DNA of 64,000 bases from Roseburia sp. AF12-17LB. Lineage in GTDB: Bacteria > Bacillota > Clostridia > Lachnospirales > Lachnospiraceae. A program made the position numbers and the translations under genes. The notes beneath the pieces were generated by a model. That model saw only the letters and a list, made by a program, of their open reading frames with translations, had not been told where the DNA came from and did no database searches. Positions 54,285 through 63,018 of the stretch are shown here, piece after piece; positions within the stretch are counted from its first letter, which is position 1, and each line of letters starts with the position of its first letter. The stretch is from NCBI RefSeq assembly GCF_003479605.1, contig NZ_QUHR01000002.1:248001-312000 (forward strand), written 5' to 3'.

Positions 54285-54995
54285 TTAATTTGTCTGTTCT
54301 GTTGTGTCTGAATTTTCGGTGGTTTCTGTTGCCGGATTCTCCTGTGCAGTATTTTTCTGAATTGGTGTGATAATGATATTTTCTGCCTCAATGCCGGCTT
54401 TTCTCTTTACAATATCCTCTATTTGGGCACGTTTGGCATCTGTTACTTCCCCCATATCAAGTACCACATCCGCTGTATTATCAGTAATGCTGACAACTAC
54501 ATCCGTAAATCCTTTTGCCTCTAACAACATCTCAGCTGCATTTTCCCGTTCTGCAATATCCGTCATTGCCACCATCTGATTTAAGGCATCCTGCTTTGCA
54601 GCTTCATCTATATTTGTATTATTGATAATTTCCAGCAAAGTCTCTTTGTTTTTAGAACGTACCTGTTCCCGGCCCAGTTTCATTTCTGACGCATAATCCA
54701 TGCTGCTGCTTGCCATGACGGCTTCGCCCGGGTTCTCTAGGCTCTCTTCAACCACATTGTCTGCCGCTGATACAGCTTCACTACTGTTATCTTCCGTATC
54801 GGTAAAAATATCTGCTTCCGCTAAGTCATCCTCTGCCGATATCTCATAAGATAAATCTGCCGTATCCGCAGAAGCCTCCATTGCCACCTTTTCATCTTTG
54901 CCATTCTTGTCGGTAAAACTTAAGTAACCAGCCACTGCTATCATCAATGCCAATGCGGTTATAATGAGTTGATTTTTCTTAAATACTTTCTTCAT
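54285..54995 (-). CDS. spoIIIAH: Stage III sporulation protein AH
   Basis: Mother-cell protein that pairs with SpoIIQ across the intermembrane space and builds the channel ring. The 236-residue protein has one N-terminal membrane segment (LIITALALMIAVAGYLSF), an acidic linker (about residues 35-90), and the YscJ-like domain (MLLEAKGFTDVVVSITDNTADVVL). Last gene of the operon; ATG at 54995 overlaps the spoIIIAG stop. Confidence 0.93.
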   Translation of the reverse strand: MKKVFKKNQLIITALALMIAVAGYLSFTDKNGKDEKVAMEASADTADLSYEISAEDDLAEADIFTDTEDNSSEAVSAADNVVEESLENPGEAVMASSSMDYASEMKLGREQVRSKNKETLLEIINNTNIDEAAKQDALNQMVAMTDIAERENAAEMLLEAKGFTDVVVSITDNTADVVLDMGEVTDAKRAQIEDIVKRKAGIEAENIIITPIQKNTAQENPATETTENSDTTEQTN

Positions 54996-55582
54996 TTACT
55001 GTCCTCCAGTCCGCTCATTTTTACTATTTTTATTCTATGTGCTTCTACCTGAAATAATGCCAAAACCGCCTCGGAAATATTCTGTTTCACCTTCTGGTTA
55101 TCACCACCGGATGCCACAATTAAAATTCCCTCCACTTTGGGAAGAAGTTCCTTAGAAACAAAGGGGGTATTTCCGGCATCTGCTTCCTCATATACCGTAC
55201 TTTCCTGTAGCTGCTGTTCCTTTGTGCTTCTTACTCCACCAGTGCTGTCACTTTCCTCTAAAGAATTTTCAGAAGTATTTTTATCCTTTTCCACCACCTG
55301 CGTCCCACTGTCCTGATAAGTAATCATCACCTTTACATCTCCGGCTCCGTCGATTTTTTCTAAAATATCTTCTAATTTCCGCTCTATTTCATCCTTAGAT
55401 GCCTCCATGGTATTATTTTCCTTTGAAATATTTTCTTTTGCTTCCTCTGCCTGTTTTTTTTCTTTTGTATCTGTGGGCAATGCGATAATCAGAATCAATA
55501 TGCCTGCCAGGACTAAAATCATCCAATCTGACCGTTTTAGTTTCTTTTCTTTTATCTTTTGCATAAAATCCTGCATTTTCAT
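54992..55582 (-). CDS. spoIIIAG: Stage III sporulation protein AG
   Basis: Forms the large mother-cell ring of the feeding-tube channel. The 196-residue protein has one membrane segment (WMILVLAGILILIIAL) and a ring-building domain with LEDILEKIDGAGDVKVMITY and VEGILIVASGGDNQKVKQNI. The ATG at 55582, behind GAGGTGAG, overlaps the stop of spoIIIAF. Confidence 0.94.
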   Translation of the reverse strand: MKMQDFMQKIKEKKLKRSDWMILVLAGILILIIALPTDTKEKKQAEEAKENISKENNTMEASKDEIERKLEDILEKIDGAGDVKVMITYQDSGTQVVEKDKNTSENSLEESDSTGGVRSTKEQQLQESTVYEEADAGNTPFVSKELLPKVEGILIVASGGDNQKVKQNISEAVLALFQVEAHRIKIVKMSGLEDSK

Positions 55583-56172
55583 CTTCTCACCTCTTCTATC
55601 TGAATCTGCGTCTTATCAACCAGATAATTTTCACATACAAATTTTTCTAATTCTGCATATTCCTGACTTGTATGCTCCTTTTTCTCTTCTGTTTCTTTTA
55701 TCTCAATTGCCGGTATCTCAATATCCGAAACATGGACGGAACTATTTTTTTCAATGTTATCCCCAGACTTTTCAATCCCGATTGTAATACGTTCTATTTC
55801 ATAAGTCTCAGTTAATGTTACCCTGCTGTATGCCACCGCATAGCCTTTCTGCCTTAGGGTATCCTCTACCCGCCCGCCACAGGCTTCTTCATATTGTAAA
55901 CGATAATCTGCAGTCTCCGCACTGCTTATGGCATTTATATTTTGTACATTTTCAAGTTCCTGAAAGAACTGTGCCTGTTCCATATTCTGTATCAGCGTAT
56001 CCTCATCAATTAACCTAGAAGCAATGGGTGCCATTACCGCCAGCAGAATCAGAATCCTAAGAAAGAAATGCACATATTTTTCATAAGTTTTATTCTGTAC
56101 CAGATACAGCATCACATGTCCAATCAGAAAAAGGATCAGAATTCCCTTCATCCAGTTTAAAATTGCATCCAT
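55579..56172 (-). CDS. spoIIIAF: Stage III sporulation protein AF
   Basis: A 197-residue membrane protein of the SpoIIIA complex with two N-terminal hydrophobic segments (GILILFLIGHVMLYLV and FFLRILILLAVMAPIA) and a soluble C-terminal domain ending VCENYLVDKTQIQIEEV. Identified by position between AE and AG and by layout. ATG at 56172. Confidence 0.9.
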   Translation of the reverse strand: MDAILNWMKGILILFLIGHVMLYLVQNKTYEKYVHFFLRILILLAVMAPIASRLIDEDTLIQNMEQAQFFQELENVQNINAISSAETADYRLQYEEACGGRVEDTLRQKGYAVAYSRVTLTETYEIERITIGIEKSGDNIEKNSSVHVSDIEIPAIEIKETEEKKEHTSQEYAELEKFVCENYLVDKTQIQIEEVRR

Positions 56173-56215
56173 TTTATATTGCTCTCTCTTCCCCTTCTTA
56201 TTTCTCTTCTTTCCT

Positions 56216-57433
56216 CTATCCCATAAGGAATCCGGATACTGCAGTAATCATGGCAATCGTCACAAGGAAAAGTACAAGCGAAGTAAGTAAAATCCTTGTA
56301 AGCAGCTGGCAGCCCAGACAAATGCCGTTCATGCTTCCTGCGATCCTCTTATCCGATACCGGTTCGGTTACTGCTGCTGTCACTTTATACATAAGACTCA
56401 GCAAAAACATTTTGCATAGTGGAAACATCACCAGCAAAAGTAAAATCAATACCCCGGCTGTTCCAACACTGTTCTTAATGACCATACCCGCTCCAAGCAT
56501 CAGTTCACTGACTGCTCCTGTTATATTTCCCATTCCCGGTATCATTCCAAGTGTCTTTGTAACGGTACTCATTTTCAAGCGGTCAATGGCCGGAACCACC
56601 ATGGTCTGTACCACATTCAGACCAATGGTTGCTGCAATCGCACATTTTAAGCACCAGCGGATTATTTCTTCCATCAGTTCACACATTCTGCTAAAACGTT
56701 CCCCTTCTATCATATAATTCATAAATTCCATCATGATAAAGATTTTCGTCATTGGCACCAGACAGGCAAGCATTCCCCACTGAACAATATAAACCACGAT
56801 AAAAGCAATCTGGTAAAATCCTGCCGCTGTAAAATTTGCCATGGAAAATGCCAGAGACATGCCAAATACTGGAATCAGCATATTCATAAAATCTACAATC
56901 TGATTCATTGCCGTTACCACAATATCACTCATCATCTGATAGGACTGCAGCAACAGGACTGTCATCTCCATATAAATCAGGAAAAAGCAGACCTCCGATA
57001 TATAAGTATTATGAAAAATATCGGAGAAATTTTTAAGAAATGCACAGCTGATTGCCAGTAAAAGAACGGTTACCAGTATTGCCTTATTATCCTGCAATTC
57101 TCCCCACAGAATCCTTCCCACTGCCTGCGTCAGCTTTTGTCCGTCATAGGAAAAGTTTCCGGTTGCCAGCTCTTTAATCAGTTCATAGAAACTAATCTCT
57201 TCTGTAGCATCCTGTTCCTTTAAATACTGCTCAATCTCTGATAAATCCAGCTGTTCCATAAAATCATCCGTATAATCCTTATCCGTCCCTGTCCTGCTGT
57301 TATCTGATGCTGCTGATACGGAAGATGCCTGTACAAGTCCTCCTGGCATGAGCCAGAACATGAAAACTATAATGAAACATCCTGCCGTTCTTACAAACAT
57401 TTTAAACGCATTTTTTAATGGTTGTTTCTTCAT
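56216..57433 (-). CDS. spoIIIAE: Stage III sporulation protein AE
   Basis: Polytopic membrane protein of the complex, 405 residues. An N-terminal signal-like segment (TAGCFIIVFMFWLMPGGLVQA) is followed by a soluble stretch and about seven membrane segments. LGMIPGMGNITGAVSELMLGAG and SVGTAGVLILLLLVMFPLCK are typical. The ATG at 57433 overlaps the spoIIIAD stop. Confidence 0.94.
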   Translation of the reverse strand: MKKQPLKNAFKMFVRTAGCFIIVFMFWLMPGGLVQASSVSAASDNSRTGTDKDYTDDFMEQLDLSEIEQYLKEQDATEEISFYELIKELATGNFSYDGQKLTQAVGRILWGELQDNKAILVTVLLLAISCAFLKNFSDIFHNTYISEVCFFLIYMEMTVLLLQSYQMMSDIVVTAMNQIVDFMNMLIPVFGMSLAFSMANFTAAGFYQIAFIVVYIVQWGMLACLVPMTKIFIMMEFMNYMIEGERFSRMCELMEEIIRWCLKCAIAATIGLNVVQTMVVPAIDRLKMSTVTKTLGMIPGMGNITGAVSELMLGAGMVIKNSVGTAGVLILLLLVMFPLCKMFLLSLMYKVTAAVTEPVSDKRIAGSMNGICLGCQLLTRILLTSLVLFLVTIAMITAVSGFLMG

Positions 57434-57813
57434 AAAAAAGCCCCTAACGTTTCAATAAATCCCATCAGCACCGGCATACTGATTAAAAGAATCGACAGCT
57501 TGGCAAAGATTTCAATTTGTCCGGCAATTGCCTGATACCCGGATTCTCTGCAGATATCTGTTGCAAATTCTGCTACATAAGTAATTCCAATCATTTTTAA
57601 AATCATGGCAAGATACCTTCCATCTACAGGAATCAGCTCCACCACACTATTGATGTAAGTCAATACAAGCTCCAATTTTCCTATCAGAAAGATAAAGATG
57701 CAAATACATGCCACAATGCTGATTAAAATGCTGTATTCGCTTTTGTAATTTTTGATAAAAAGAGCAAGGAAAACCGCAGTGATCCCCAGTAATCCAACCT
57801 GAATAATATCCAT
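57430..57813 (-). CDS. spoIIIAD: Stage III sporulation protein AD
   Basis: Small membrane protein of 127 residues with about four hydrophobic segments; the conserved part is YLAMILKMIGITYVAEFATD followed by CRESGYQAIAGQIE. It is paralogous in style to SpoIIIAC. ATG at 57813 behind AGAGGAG, nine bases after the spoIIIAC stop. Confidence 0.94.
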   Translation of the reverse strand: MDIIQVGLLGITAVFLALFIKNYKSEYSILISIVACICIFIFLIGKLELVLTYINSVVELIPVDGRYLAMILKMIGITYVAEFATDICRESGYQAIAGQIEIFAKLSILLISMPVLMGFIETLGAFL

Positions 57814-57822
57814 ATTTCTCCT

Positions 57823-58017
57823 CTACAACGAAAATAGTGACTTCATCGTTTCAAACAAATCATATATGTATGGAACAATCCAGAACAGCACAATCAAAAG
57901 TCCTGCCAGACTGGTTAAAAATGCATGTTCTTCCCGCCCACTGTGCTTTAGCACCTGGCTGATTACCGTCACCAAAATACCGACTGCCGCAATTTTAAAT
58001 ATCAGGTTTACGCTCAT
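57823..58017 (-). CDS. spoIIIAC: Stage III sporulation protein AC
   Basis: A 64-residue protein with two membrane segments, the normal SpoIIIAC size. The core is FKIAAVGILVTVISQVLKHS followed by GREEHAFLTSLAGLLIVLFW. I choose the ATG at 58017, behind GGAGGAG; the ORF extends to 58071 into spoIIIAB. Confidence 0.94.
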   Translation of the reverse strand: MSVNLIFKIAAVGILVTVISQVLKHSGREEHAFLTSLAGLLIVLFWIVPYIYDLFETMKSLFSL

Positions 58018-58028
58018 CTTCTCCTCCA

Positions 58029-58559
58029 TTAAACCAGAATCAGCACCAGAAATATTCCTGCGGTAGCACACAGGTACATGCTGACTTTTATCCTCTCTCG
58101 CATCTCTGTCTGTTCCCTTTGAATCAAAATATTGATTCTCTCTATCAGTAGCTCTGCCTCTTTTTCAAATATTCCTCCGCTTCCCTGTTCCAAAAGCCTT
58201 CCGCACTCCAAAAACAGCTGTCCCTCCTCTTTCGTAAAGATTTCCCTTTTTTTCCATGACTTCCATGCCTCCTTCCAACAGCTTTTCGGACTGCTGTTCT
58301 CATACTGCATCAGTTCCTTATGAACCTGCATAAAAAAGGACTGAAAGACTTCCGGTGCATGATGCTCCAATTCTGCAATAATATCCGGCAGCGGTTTCTT
58401 TAAGCTTTGCATATCTCCCTGTATTTTGAGCATACATTCCCGCCAGTCTAAAAGCCCTTCATAATGACGCTTTATCTGCCGCATTCTGTCATACCCAATT
58501 CCAACTGTTCCAAAAAGTATCAGCACTGCTCCTATCAATCGGACCATATTTTTTCCCAT
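58029..58559 (-). CDS. spoIIIAB: Stage III sporulation protein AB
   Basis: A 176-residue protein with membrane segments at both ends (LIGAVLILFGTVGIGY and VSMYLCATAGIFLVLILV) and a helical core containing LLDWRECMLKIQGDMQSLKKPLPD. It resembles GspF/PilC-like components. ATGs at 58559 and 58547 are both possible; the first is given. Its start overlaps the end of spoIIIAA. Confidence 0.92.
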   Translation of the reverse strand: MGKNMVRLIGAVLILFGTVGIGYDRMRQIKRHYEGLLDWRECMLKIQGDMQSLKKPLPDIIAELEHHAPEVFQSFFMQVHKELMQYENSSPKSCWKEAWKSWKKREIFTKEEGQLFLECGRLLEQGSGGIFEKEAELLIERINILIQREQTEMRERIKVSMYLCATAGIFLVLILV

Positions 58560-59518
58560 GTCCCATCATAAATCATAAAATGTCTTCTTCCTTCATCATC
58601 CTTTTTTAAGATGACATACCGCTCAAAAATCTTTTGTTCTAGCCATTTTTGAAGCTGTTCCTTTTGTTGTAACTCCAACATATCAGCCGCGTGAATGGTT
58701 CCAAGAATACTGCAGCCACAATGCAATACTTCATCCACTGCCTGAAAATCTTCCATAGAGCCAAGTTCATCCACTGCAATTACATCCGGCGACATGGAAC
58801 GAAGAAGCATCCGCATTCCCACAGCCTTTTTACACCGGTCTATCACATCTGTACGTATGCCAAGATTATTCTGCGGTATTCCATGGCAGCAGGCTGCTAT
58901 CTCAGAACGTTCATCTACCACCCCTACTTTAAAGTGTATTCTGCTTGTCTCATCTCCGGAAATCAGACGAATACTGTCCCGGAGCAGGGTTGTCTTTCCA
59001 ATCCCAACGGAAGATACGAAAAGCGTATTTCTCACACTCTGTTCTGTTCTGATAAAGGGCAGAATTTCCTTTGCACATCCAATCTTCTGATGTGCAATTC
59101 TTATGTTCAATGATCCGACATAAGCAAGCTGTTCCACCTTTTCTCCCTCCATCCGGATCTGTCCGGTTACTCCTACCCGGTGTCCACCTTCTAAGGTCAG
59201 GAATCCACTCTTTAACTCTTCTTCATAGGCATAAATGGAATACCTGCTTAAAAAAGTCAGCATCGCAGAAATATCACTTTCCTTTATGTAATAACTTCCT
59301 TCCGCCTCCACACTTAATCTGCCACTTAGCTTATCTAAAAAATATTCCTTTCTCCCATCCCAGAGAATCATCGGCTGGTTTATACGAATGCGTATTTCCT
59401 CTGTCTCCTTTAATTTATCTTTATTTGCAAGCAGCATTTTCCGAAGCTCTGCTGGGAAAATCTGAAGTACCTGTTCTAACATTGTTTCCGGATTCACTCC
59501 TTTCTTTCGGTCTATCAA
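58535..59518 (-). CDS. spoIIIAA: Stage III sporulation protein AA (ATPase)
   Basis: Cytoplasmic RecA/secretion-type ATPase that powers the mother cell-forespore channel. Walker A is SSVGIGKTTLLRD and Walker B VIAVDELGSMEDF; CHGIPQNNLGIRTDV is characteristic. Start is uncertain: the limit is a TTG at 59518 (327 residues), with a GTG at 59497 and an ATG at 59482 (315 residues) as alternatives. GGAG is 14 bases from that ATG, too far to decide. First gene of the operon. A sigma-E promoter is expected in the repeat-filled gap upstream. Confidence 0.94.
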   Translation of the reverse strand: MIDRKKGVNPETMLEQVLQIFPAELRKMLLANKDKLKETEEIRIRINQPMILWDGRKEYFLDKLSGRLSVEAEGSYYIKESDISAMLTFLSRYSIYAYEEELKSGFLTLEGGHRVGVTGQIRMEGEKVEQLAYVGSLNIRIAHQKIGCAKEILPFIRTEQSVRNTLFVSSVGIGKTTLLRDSIRLISGDETSRIHFKVGVVDERSEIAACCHGIPQNNLGIRTDVIDRCKKAVGMRMLLRSMSPDVIAVDELGSMEDFQAVDEVLHCGCSILGTIHAADMLELQQKEQLQKWLEQKIFERYVILKKDDEGRRHFMIYDGTWEKIWSD

Positions 59519-59568
59519 TATATTCTTTCTAGTCTACTCGCGTAACTACGAGAAACATGCGTAAAAAA

Positions 59569-59695
59569 GAATGTGCCTTGGCACATTCTCGCACCTGCGG
59601 CGGTCGCTTGCGACATCTACCTTATACGCCGCAGTGCGCATCCTCGCGGAGCATTTTTTACTTTACATGAAAGCAATTTCCTGTAAAGTAAAAAA
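59569..59695 (-). repeat. Post-terminator element, long copy A
   Basis: A 127-base element on the minus strand: the palindrome TTACTTTACAGGAAA/TTTCATGTAAAGTAA with T- and A-runs, then CGCTCC-like GC-rich sequence. Next comes the stem CTGCGGCG/CGCCGCAG with the inner hairpin GTCGC-aa-GCGAC. The last part is the palindrome GAATGTGCC/GGCACATTC. It differs from copy B at only five positions. It starts at the T-run of the terminator at 59690-59720 and ends about 50 bases before spoIIIAA. Confidence 0.9.
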
Positions 59696-59720
59696 GTCGC
59701 AAGGATTTCTCCTCACGACT
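59690..59720 (-). terminator. Terminator with no gene upstream
   Basis: AGTCGTGAGGA-gaaa-TCCTTGCGACT pairs over 11 positions (two G-T pairs) and is followed by TTTTTT. No coding gene lies between it and rpsU's own terminator, so it must end something else: an RNA of about 115 bases or read-through. Confidence 0.8.
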
Positions 59721-59835
59721 AATATATGACTTGTCTTATAAAATATGCTCTAAAATTTGTTTCTCGCCTACAGAAACTGTCATCGATAGCTTCTTATAGA
59801 TAATTGGCAACCCATAAGCTTGGCAATAGAACAGA
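59721..59835 (-). other. Unassigned 115-base interval, possible small RNA
   Basis: No ORF. On the minus strand ATGAC/GTCAT and GTTTCT/AGAAAC can nest to a stem, and the interval ends at a good terminator. GCATATT and CATATATT at 59720-59750 resemble a sigma-E promoter with a short 13-base spacer. Nothing here matches an RNA family I know. Confidence 0.3.
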
Positions 59836-59962
59836 GAATGTGCCTTGGCACATTCTCGCGCCTGCGGCGGTCGCTTGCGACATCTACCTTATACGCCGCA
59901 GTGTGCATCCTCGCGGAGCGTTTTTTACTTTACAGGAAAACAATTTCCTGTAAAGTAAAAAA
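59836..59962 (-). repeat. Post-terminator element, long copy B
   Basis: Same 127-base structure as copy A; here the first palindrome is perfect over 19 pairs. It begins in the T-run of the rpsU terminator. Internal imperfect direct repeats (CATTCTCGC and CATCCTCGC on plus) flank the part missing from the short copy at 36372-36442. Confidence 0.9.
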
Positions 59963-59992
59963 GTGAAAGCTGCCACAAATGTGACAGCTTTC
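59957..59992 (-). terminator. Terminator of rpsU
   Basis: GAAAGCTGTCACA-ttt-GTGGCAGCTTTC-type stem of about 13 pairs followed by ACTTTTTTAC, eight bases after the rpsU stop. The T-run is the first part of element B. Confidence 0.85.
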
Positions 59993-59999
59993 TATCTTA

Positions 60000-60176
60000 T
60001 TAGTTGTACTTACGTTTTCTTGCAGCTTCCGATTTTTTCTTACGTTTAACACTTGGTTTCTCGTAATGCTCTCTTTTACGGATTTCCTGCTGGATACCAG
60101 CTTTCGCACAGTTTCTTTTGAATCTGCGTAAAGCGCTATCTAACGTCTCGTTTTCTTTTACGATTACATTTGACAT
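60000..60176 (-). CDS. rpsU: 30S ribosomal protein S21
   Basis: A 58-residue basic protein opening [20 protein letters not shown], with [19 protein letters not shown] and a lysine/arginine-rich tail, the full S21 sequence. It binds the small subunit near the anti-Shine-Dalgarno region. ATG at 60176 behind GGAGGGAGG. It is a single-gene unit with its own consensus promoter and terminator. Confidence 0.97.
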   Translation of the reverse strand: MSNVIVKENETLDSALRRFKRNCAKAGIQQEIRKREHYEKPSVKRKKKSEAARKRKYN

Positions 60177-60253
60177 TGTCTCACACCTAACCTCCCTCCA
60201 GTTGCGTATTGTGCATATTCAACTGTTTGGGTAATTTTATTGCACTACCAAAG

Positions 60254-60281
60254 ATTATAGCATAATTTTCCCGTACGTCAA
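60254..60281 (-). promoter_or_regulatory. Strong promoter of rpsU
   Basis: Minus-strand TTGACG and TGCTATAAT (extended -10) with a 16-base spacer, about 75 bases upstream of rpsU. Confidence 0.75.
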
Positions 60282-60336
60282 CCGTTTTTTTTCTGTTTTT
60301 CCAATTTTCCGGAAAATATTTTTAATTCAGTATATT

Positions 60337-63000
60337 TTATGCTAACTGCTGTGCAAGAACAGTCTTTGCTTCTGTCAAAGCATCTTTGATGCCAGCCGGA
60401 TTCTTACCACCGGCCTGAGCCATATTGGGACGGCCACCGCCGCCTCCGCCAACCTTCGCAGCAATTCCCTTGATGAGGTTACCGGCATGTGCACCCTTGC
60501 CCATTGCTTCCTCAGTTGCCATTGCAACAAGATTTACTTTGCCATCACAATCAGAAGCTAATACGATAACACCTTCGCCAAGCTTCTCTTTGAGCTGGTC
60601 TCCTAAGTCTCTTAAACCATTCATATCTACACCGGAAACGCTGGTTGCTAAAAGTTTCACACCAGCTACTTCCTCCACCTGATTCATAACATCACCTAAT
60701 GCATCCTTTGCCGCTTTGCTCTTTAAGGATTCATTTTCAGACTGTAATGCTTTTACTTCGCCTAATACATGATTTACACGCTCAACAAGATTTGCAGGTG
60801 TCGCTTTTAATAATTTTGCAGCCTCTTTTAAGGTTTCTTCTAACTGGTCATAATATTCAAATACACCTTTGGATGTCAGGGCTTCAATTCTTCTGACTCC
60901 AGCCTGGATTCCAGCCTCGGAAATAATCTTAAATGCCTGGACTGCACTTGTATTGCTTACATGGGTACCACCGCAAAGCTCGGTAGAAAAATCTCCCATT
61001 TTTACAACACGGACATTATCACCGTATTTCTCACCAAATAATGCCATTGCACCGGTCTTCTTTGCATCCTCTAAAGACATTACTTCTGTTATAACAGGAA
61101 GTGCTTCTGCAATTTTCTGGTTTACAATGTCTTCCACTTTGGTAATCTCATCTGCTGTCATTGCTGAGAAATGTGTAAAGTCAAATCTTAATCTGTGCTC
61201 GTCTACATAAGAACCGGACTGCTGTACATGGGTACCAAGTACTTCTCTTAAGGCTTCCTGAAGAAGATGTGTTGCACTGTGGTTCTTTCCGATTGCAAGT
61301 CTTCTGTCTGCATCAATGGAAAGTTCTACTTCATCACCGGTCTTAATCATTCCCTTGGTAACTTTACCAATATGTCCGACTTTGCCGCCAAGCATCTTTA
61401 CGGTATCTTCTACTTCAAAGACAAAGCTTCCGTCCTTGCTGCTGATAACACCGGTATCTGCTACCTGTCCACCCATGGTTGCATAGAATGGAGTCTTCTC
61501 TACGAAAATAGTTCCAATCTCACCATCGGATAAAGCTTCTGTGATTTCAGTCTCGGTAGTCATTACTGTAATCTTTGAGGTATAAGTATTGTTCTCATAT
61601 CCGACAAATTCAGTTGTAATACTTGGGTCGATGGATTCATATACGGTAACATCTGCACCCATGTAGTTGGTTACTTTTCTTGCTTTTCTTGCTTTCTCTC
61701 TCTGCTCTTCCATTGCGGCCTTAAATCCGGCTTCATCAATGGTAAATCCTTTTTCTTCTAAGATTTCCTGGGTCAGGTCAAGAGGGAATCCGTAAGTATC
61801 ATAAAGCTTGAAAGCATCCGCTCCGGATAATTCTTTCTTTCCTTCTTTTTCCAGCTTGTCCTGCATCTCTGCTAAGATAGCAAGTCCCTGATCAATTGTT
61901 TTATTGAATTTTTCTTCTTCCTGAGATAATACCTTGAAGATGAAATCTTTCTTCTCCTCTAATTCCGGATAACCATCCTTGCTCTCACGAATAACAGTAT
62001 CACTGAGTTTTGCCAGAAACAGTCCATCAATTCCAAGTAATCTGCCATGTCTTGCAGCACGACGAATCAGTCTTCTTAAAACATAACCTCTTCCTTCGTT
62101 ACTTGGCATAATTCCGTCGGATACCATAAAGGTTACAGAGCGGATATGGTCTGTAATCAGACGGATAGAAACGTCATCTAATGCATCCTGCTGATAAGTC
62201 TTTCCTGATAATTCACAAATCTTATCACGGATTGCTTTCATAGTATCAATATCAAATACGGAGTCTACATCCTGCATAACAACTGCCAGACGCTCTAATC
62301 CCATTCCGGTATCAATATTTTTCTGGGAAAGCTCGGTATAACCACCTTTGCCATCTCCTTCAAACTGTGTAAATACGTTGTTCCATACTTCCATGAAACG
62401 GTCGCACTCACATCCTACTTTACAGTCAGGACTTCCACAGCCGTATTTTTCTCCACGGTCATAATAGATTTCAGAACACGGTCCGCAAGGTCCTGCACCA
62501 TGCTCCCAGAAGTTATCACATTCTCCGGTTTCCGGGTCACGATAGAATCTGGTAATTTTCTCTGCCGGAACACCGACTTCTTTGGTCCAGATTTCAAATG
62601 CTTCTTCGTCTTCTCCATAAATAGACGGATACAGGCGCTCCGGGTCAAGCTCTAACACTTTTGTCAGGAATTCCCATGACCATGCAATTGCTTCATGTTT
62701 GAAATAATCACCAAAAGAGAAGTTTCCAAGCATCTCAAAGAAGGTAAGATGTCTTGCTGTCTTACCTACATTTTCAATATCTCCGGTACGAATACATTTC
62801 TGACAGGTTGTCACTCTTCTTCTCGGCGGAATCTCCTGTCCTGTAAAATATGGCTTTAATGGAGCCATACCAGCATTGATAAGCAGAAGACTGTTATCAT
62901 TATGTGGTACTAAAGAAAAGCTCTTCATTGCCAGATGTCCTTTGCTCTCAAAGAATTCAAGATACATTCTTCTTAAGTCATTTACTCCGTATTTCTTCAC
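60337..63000 (-). CDS. alaS: Alanyl-tRNA synthetase
   Basis: Charges tRNA-Ala and edits Ser/Gly mischarging. The 887-residue protein has the class II catalytic core (SFSLVPHNDNSLLLINAGMA and the ERLYPSIYGEDEEAF region), the editing domain with HSATHLL and CGGTH, and the C-Ala domain ending GGGGGGRPNMAQAGG. ATG at 63000 behind GGAGG. A small membrane-protein gene is 18 bases upstream and probably shares its transcript. No T-box leader is recognisable. Confidence 0.98.
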   Translation of the reverse strand: MKKYGVNDLRRMYLEFFESKGHLAMKSFSLVPHNDNSLLLINAGMAPLKPYFTGQEIPPRRRVTTCQKCIRTGDIENVGKTARHLTFFEMLGNFSFGDYFKHEAIAWSWEFLTKVLELDPERLYPSIYGEDEEAFEIWTKEVGVPAEKITRFYRDPETGECDNFWEHGAGPCGPCSEIYYDRGEKYGCGSPDCKVGCECDRFMEVWNNVFTQFEGDGKGGYTELSQKNIDTGMGLERLAVVMQDVDSVFDIDTMKAIRDKICELSGKTYQQDALDDVSIRLITDHIRSVTFMVSDGIMPSNEGRGYVLRRLIRRAARHGRLLGIDGLFLAKLSDTVIRESKDGYPELEEKKDFIFKVLSQEEEKFNKTIDQGLAILAEMQDKLEKEGKKELSGADAFKLYDTYGFPLDLTQEILEEKGFTIDEAGFKAAMEEQREKARKARKVTNYMGADVTVYESIDPSITTEFVGYENNTYTSKITVMTTETEITEALSDGEIGTIFVEKTPFYATMGGQVADTGVISSKDGSFVFEVEDTVKMLGGKVGHIGKVTKGMIKTGDEVELSIDADRRLAIGKNHSATHLLQEALREVLGTHVQQSGSYVDEHRLRFDFTHFSAMTADEITKVEDIVNQKIAEALPVITEVMSLEDAKKTGAMALFGEKYGDNVRVVKMGDFSTELCGGTHVSNTSAVQAFKIISEAGIQAGVRRIEALTSKGVFEYYDQLEETLKEAAKLLKATPANLVERVNHVLGEVKALQSENESLKSKAAKDALGDVMNQVEEVAGVKLLATSVSGVDMNGLRDLGDQLKEKLGEGVIVLASDCDGKVNLVAMATEEAMGKGAHAGNLIKGIAAKVGGGGGGRPNMAQAGGKNPAGIKDALTEAKTVLAQQLA

Positions 63001-63018
63001 AATAATTCCTCCAAAAAA

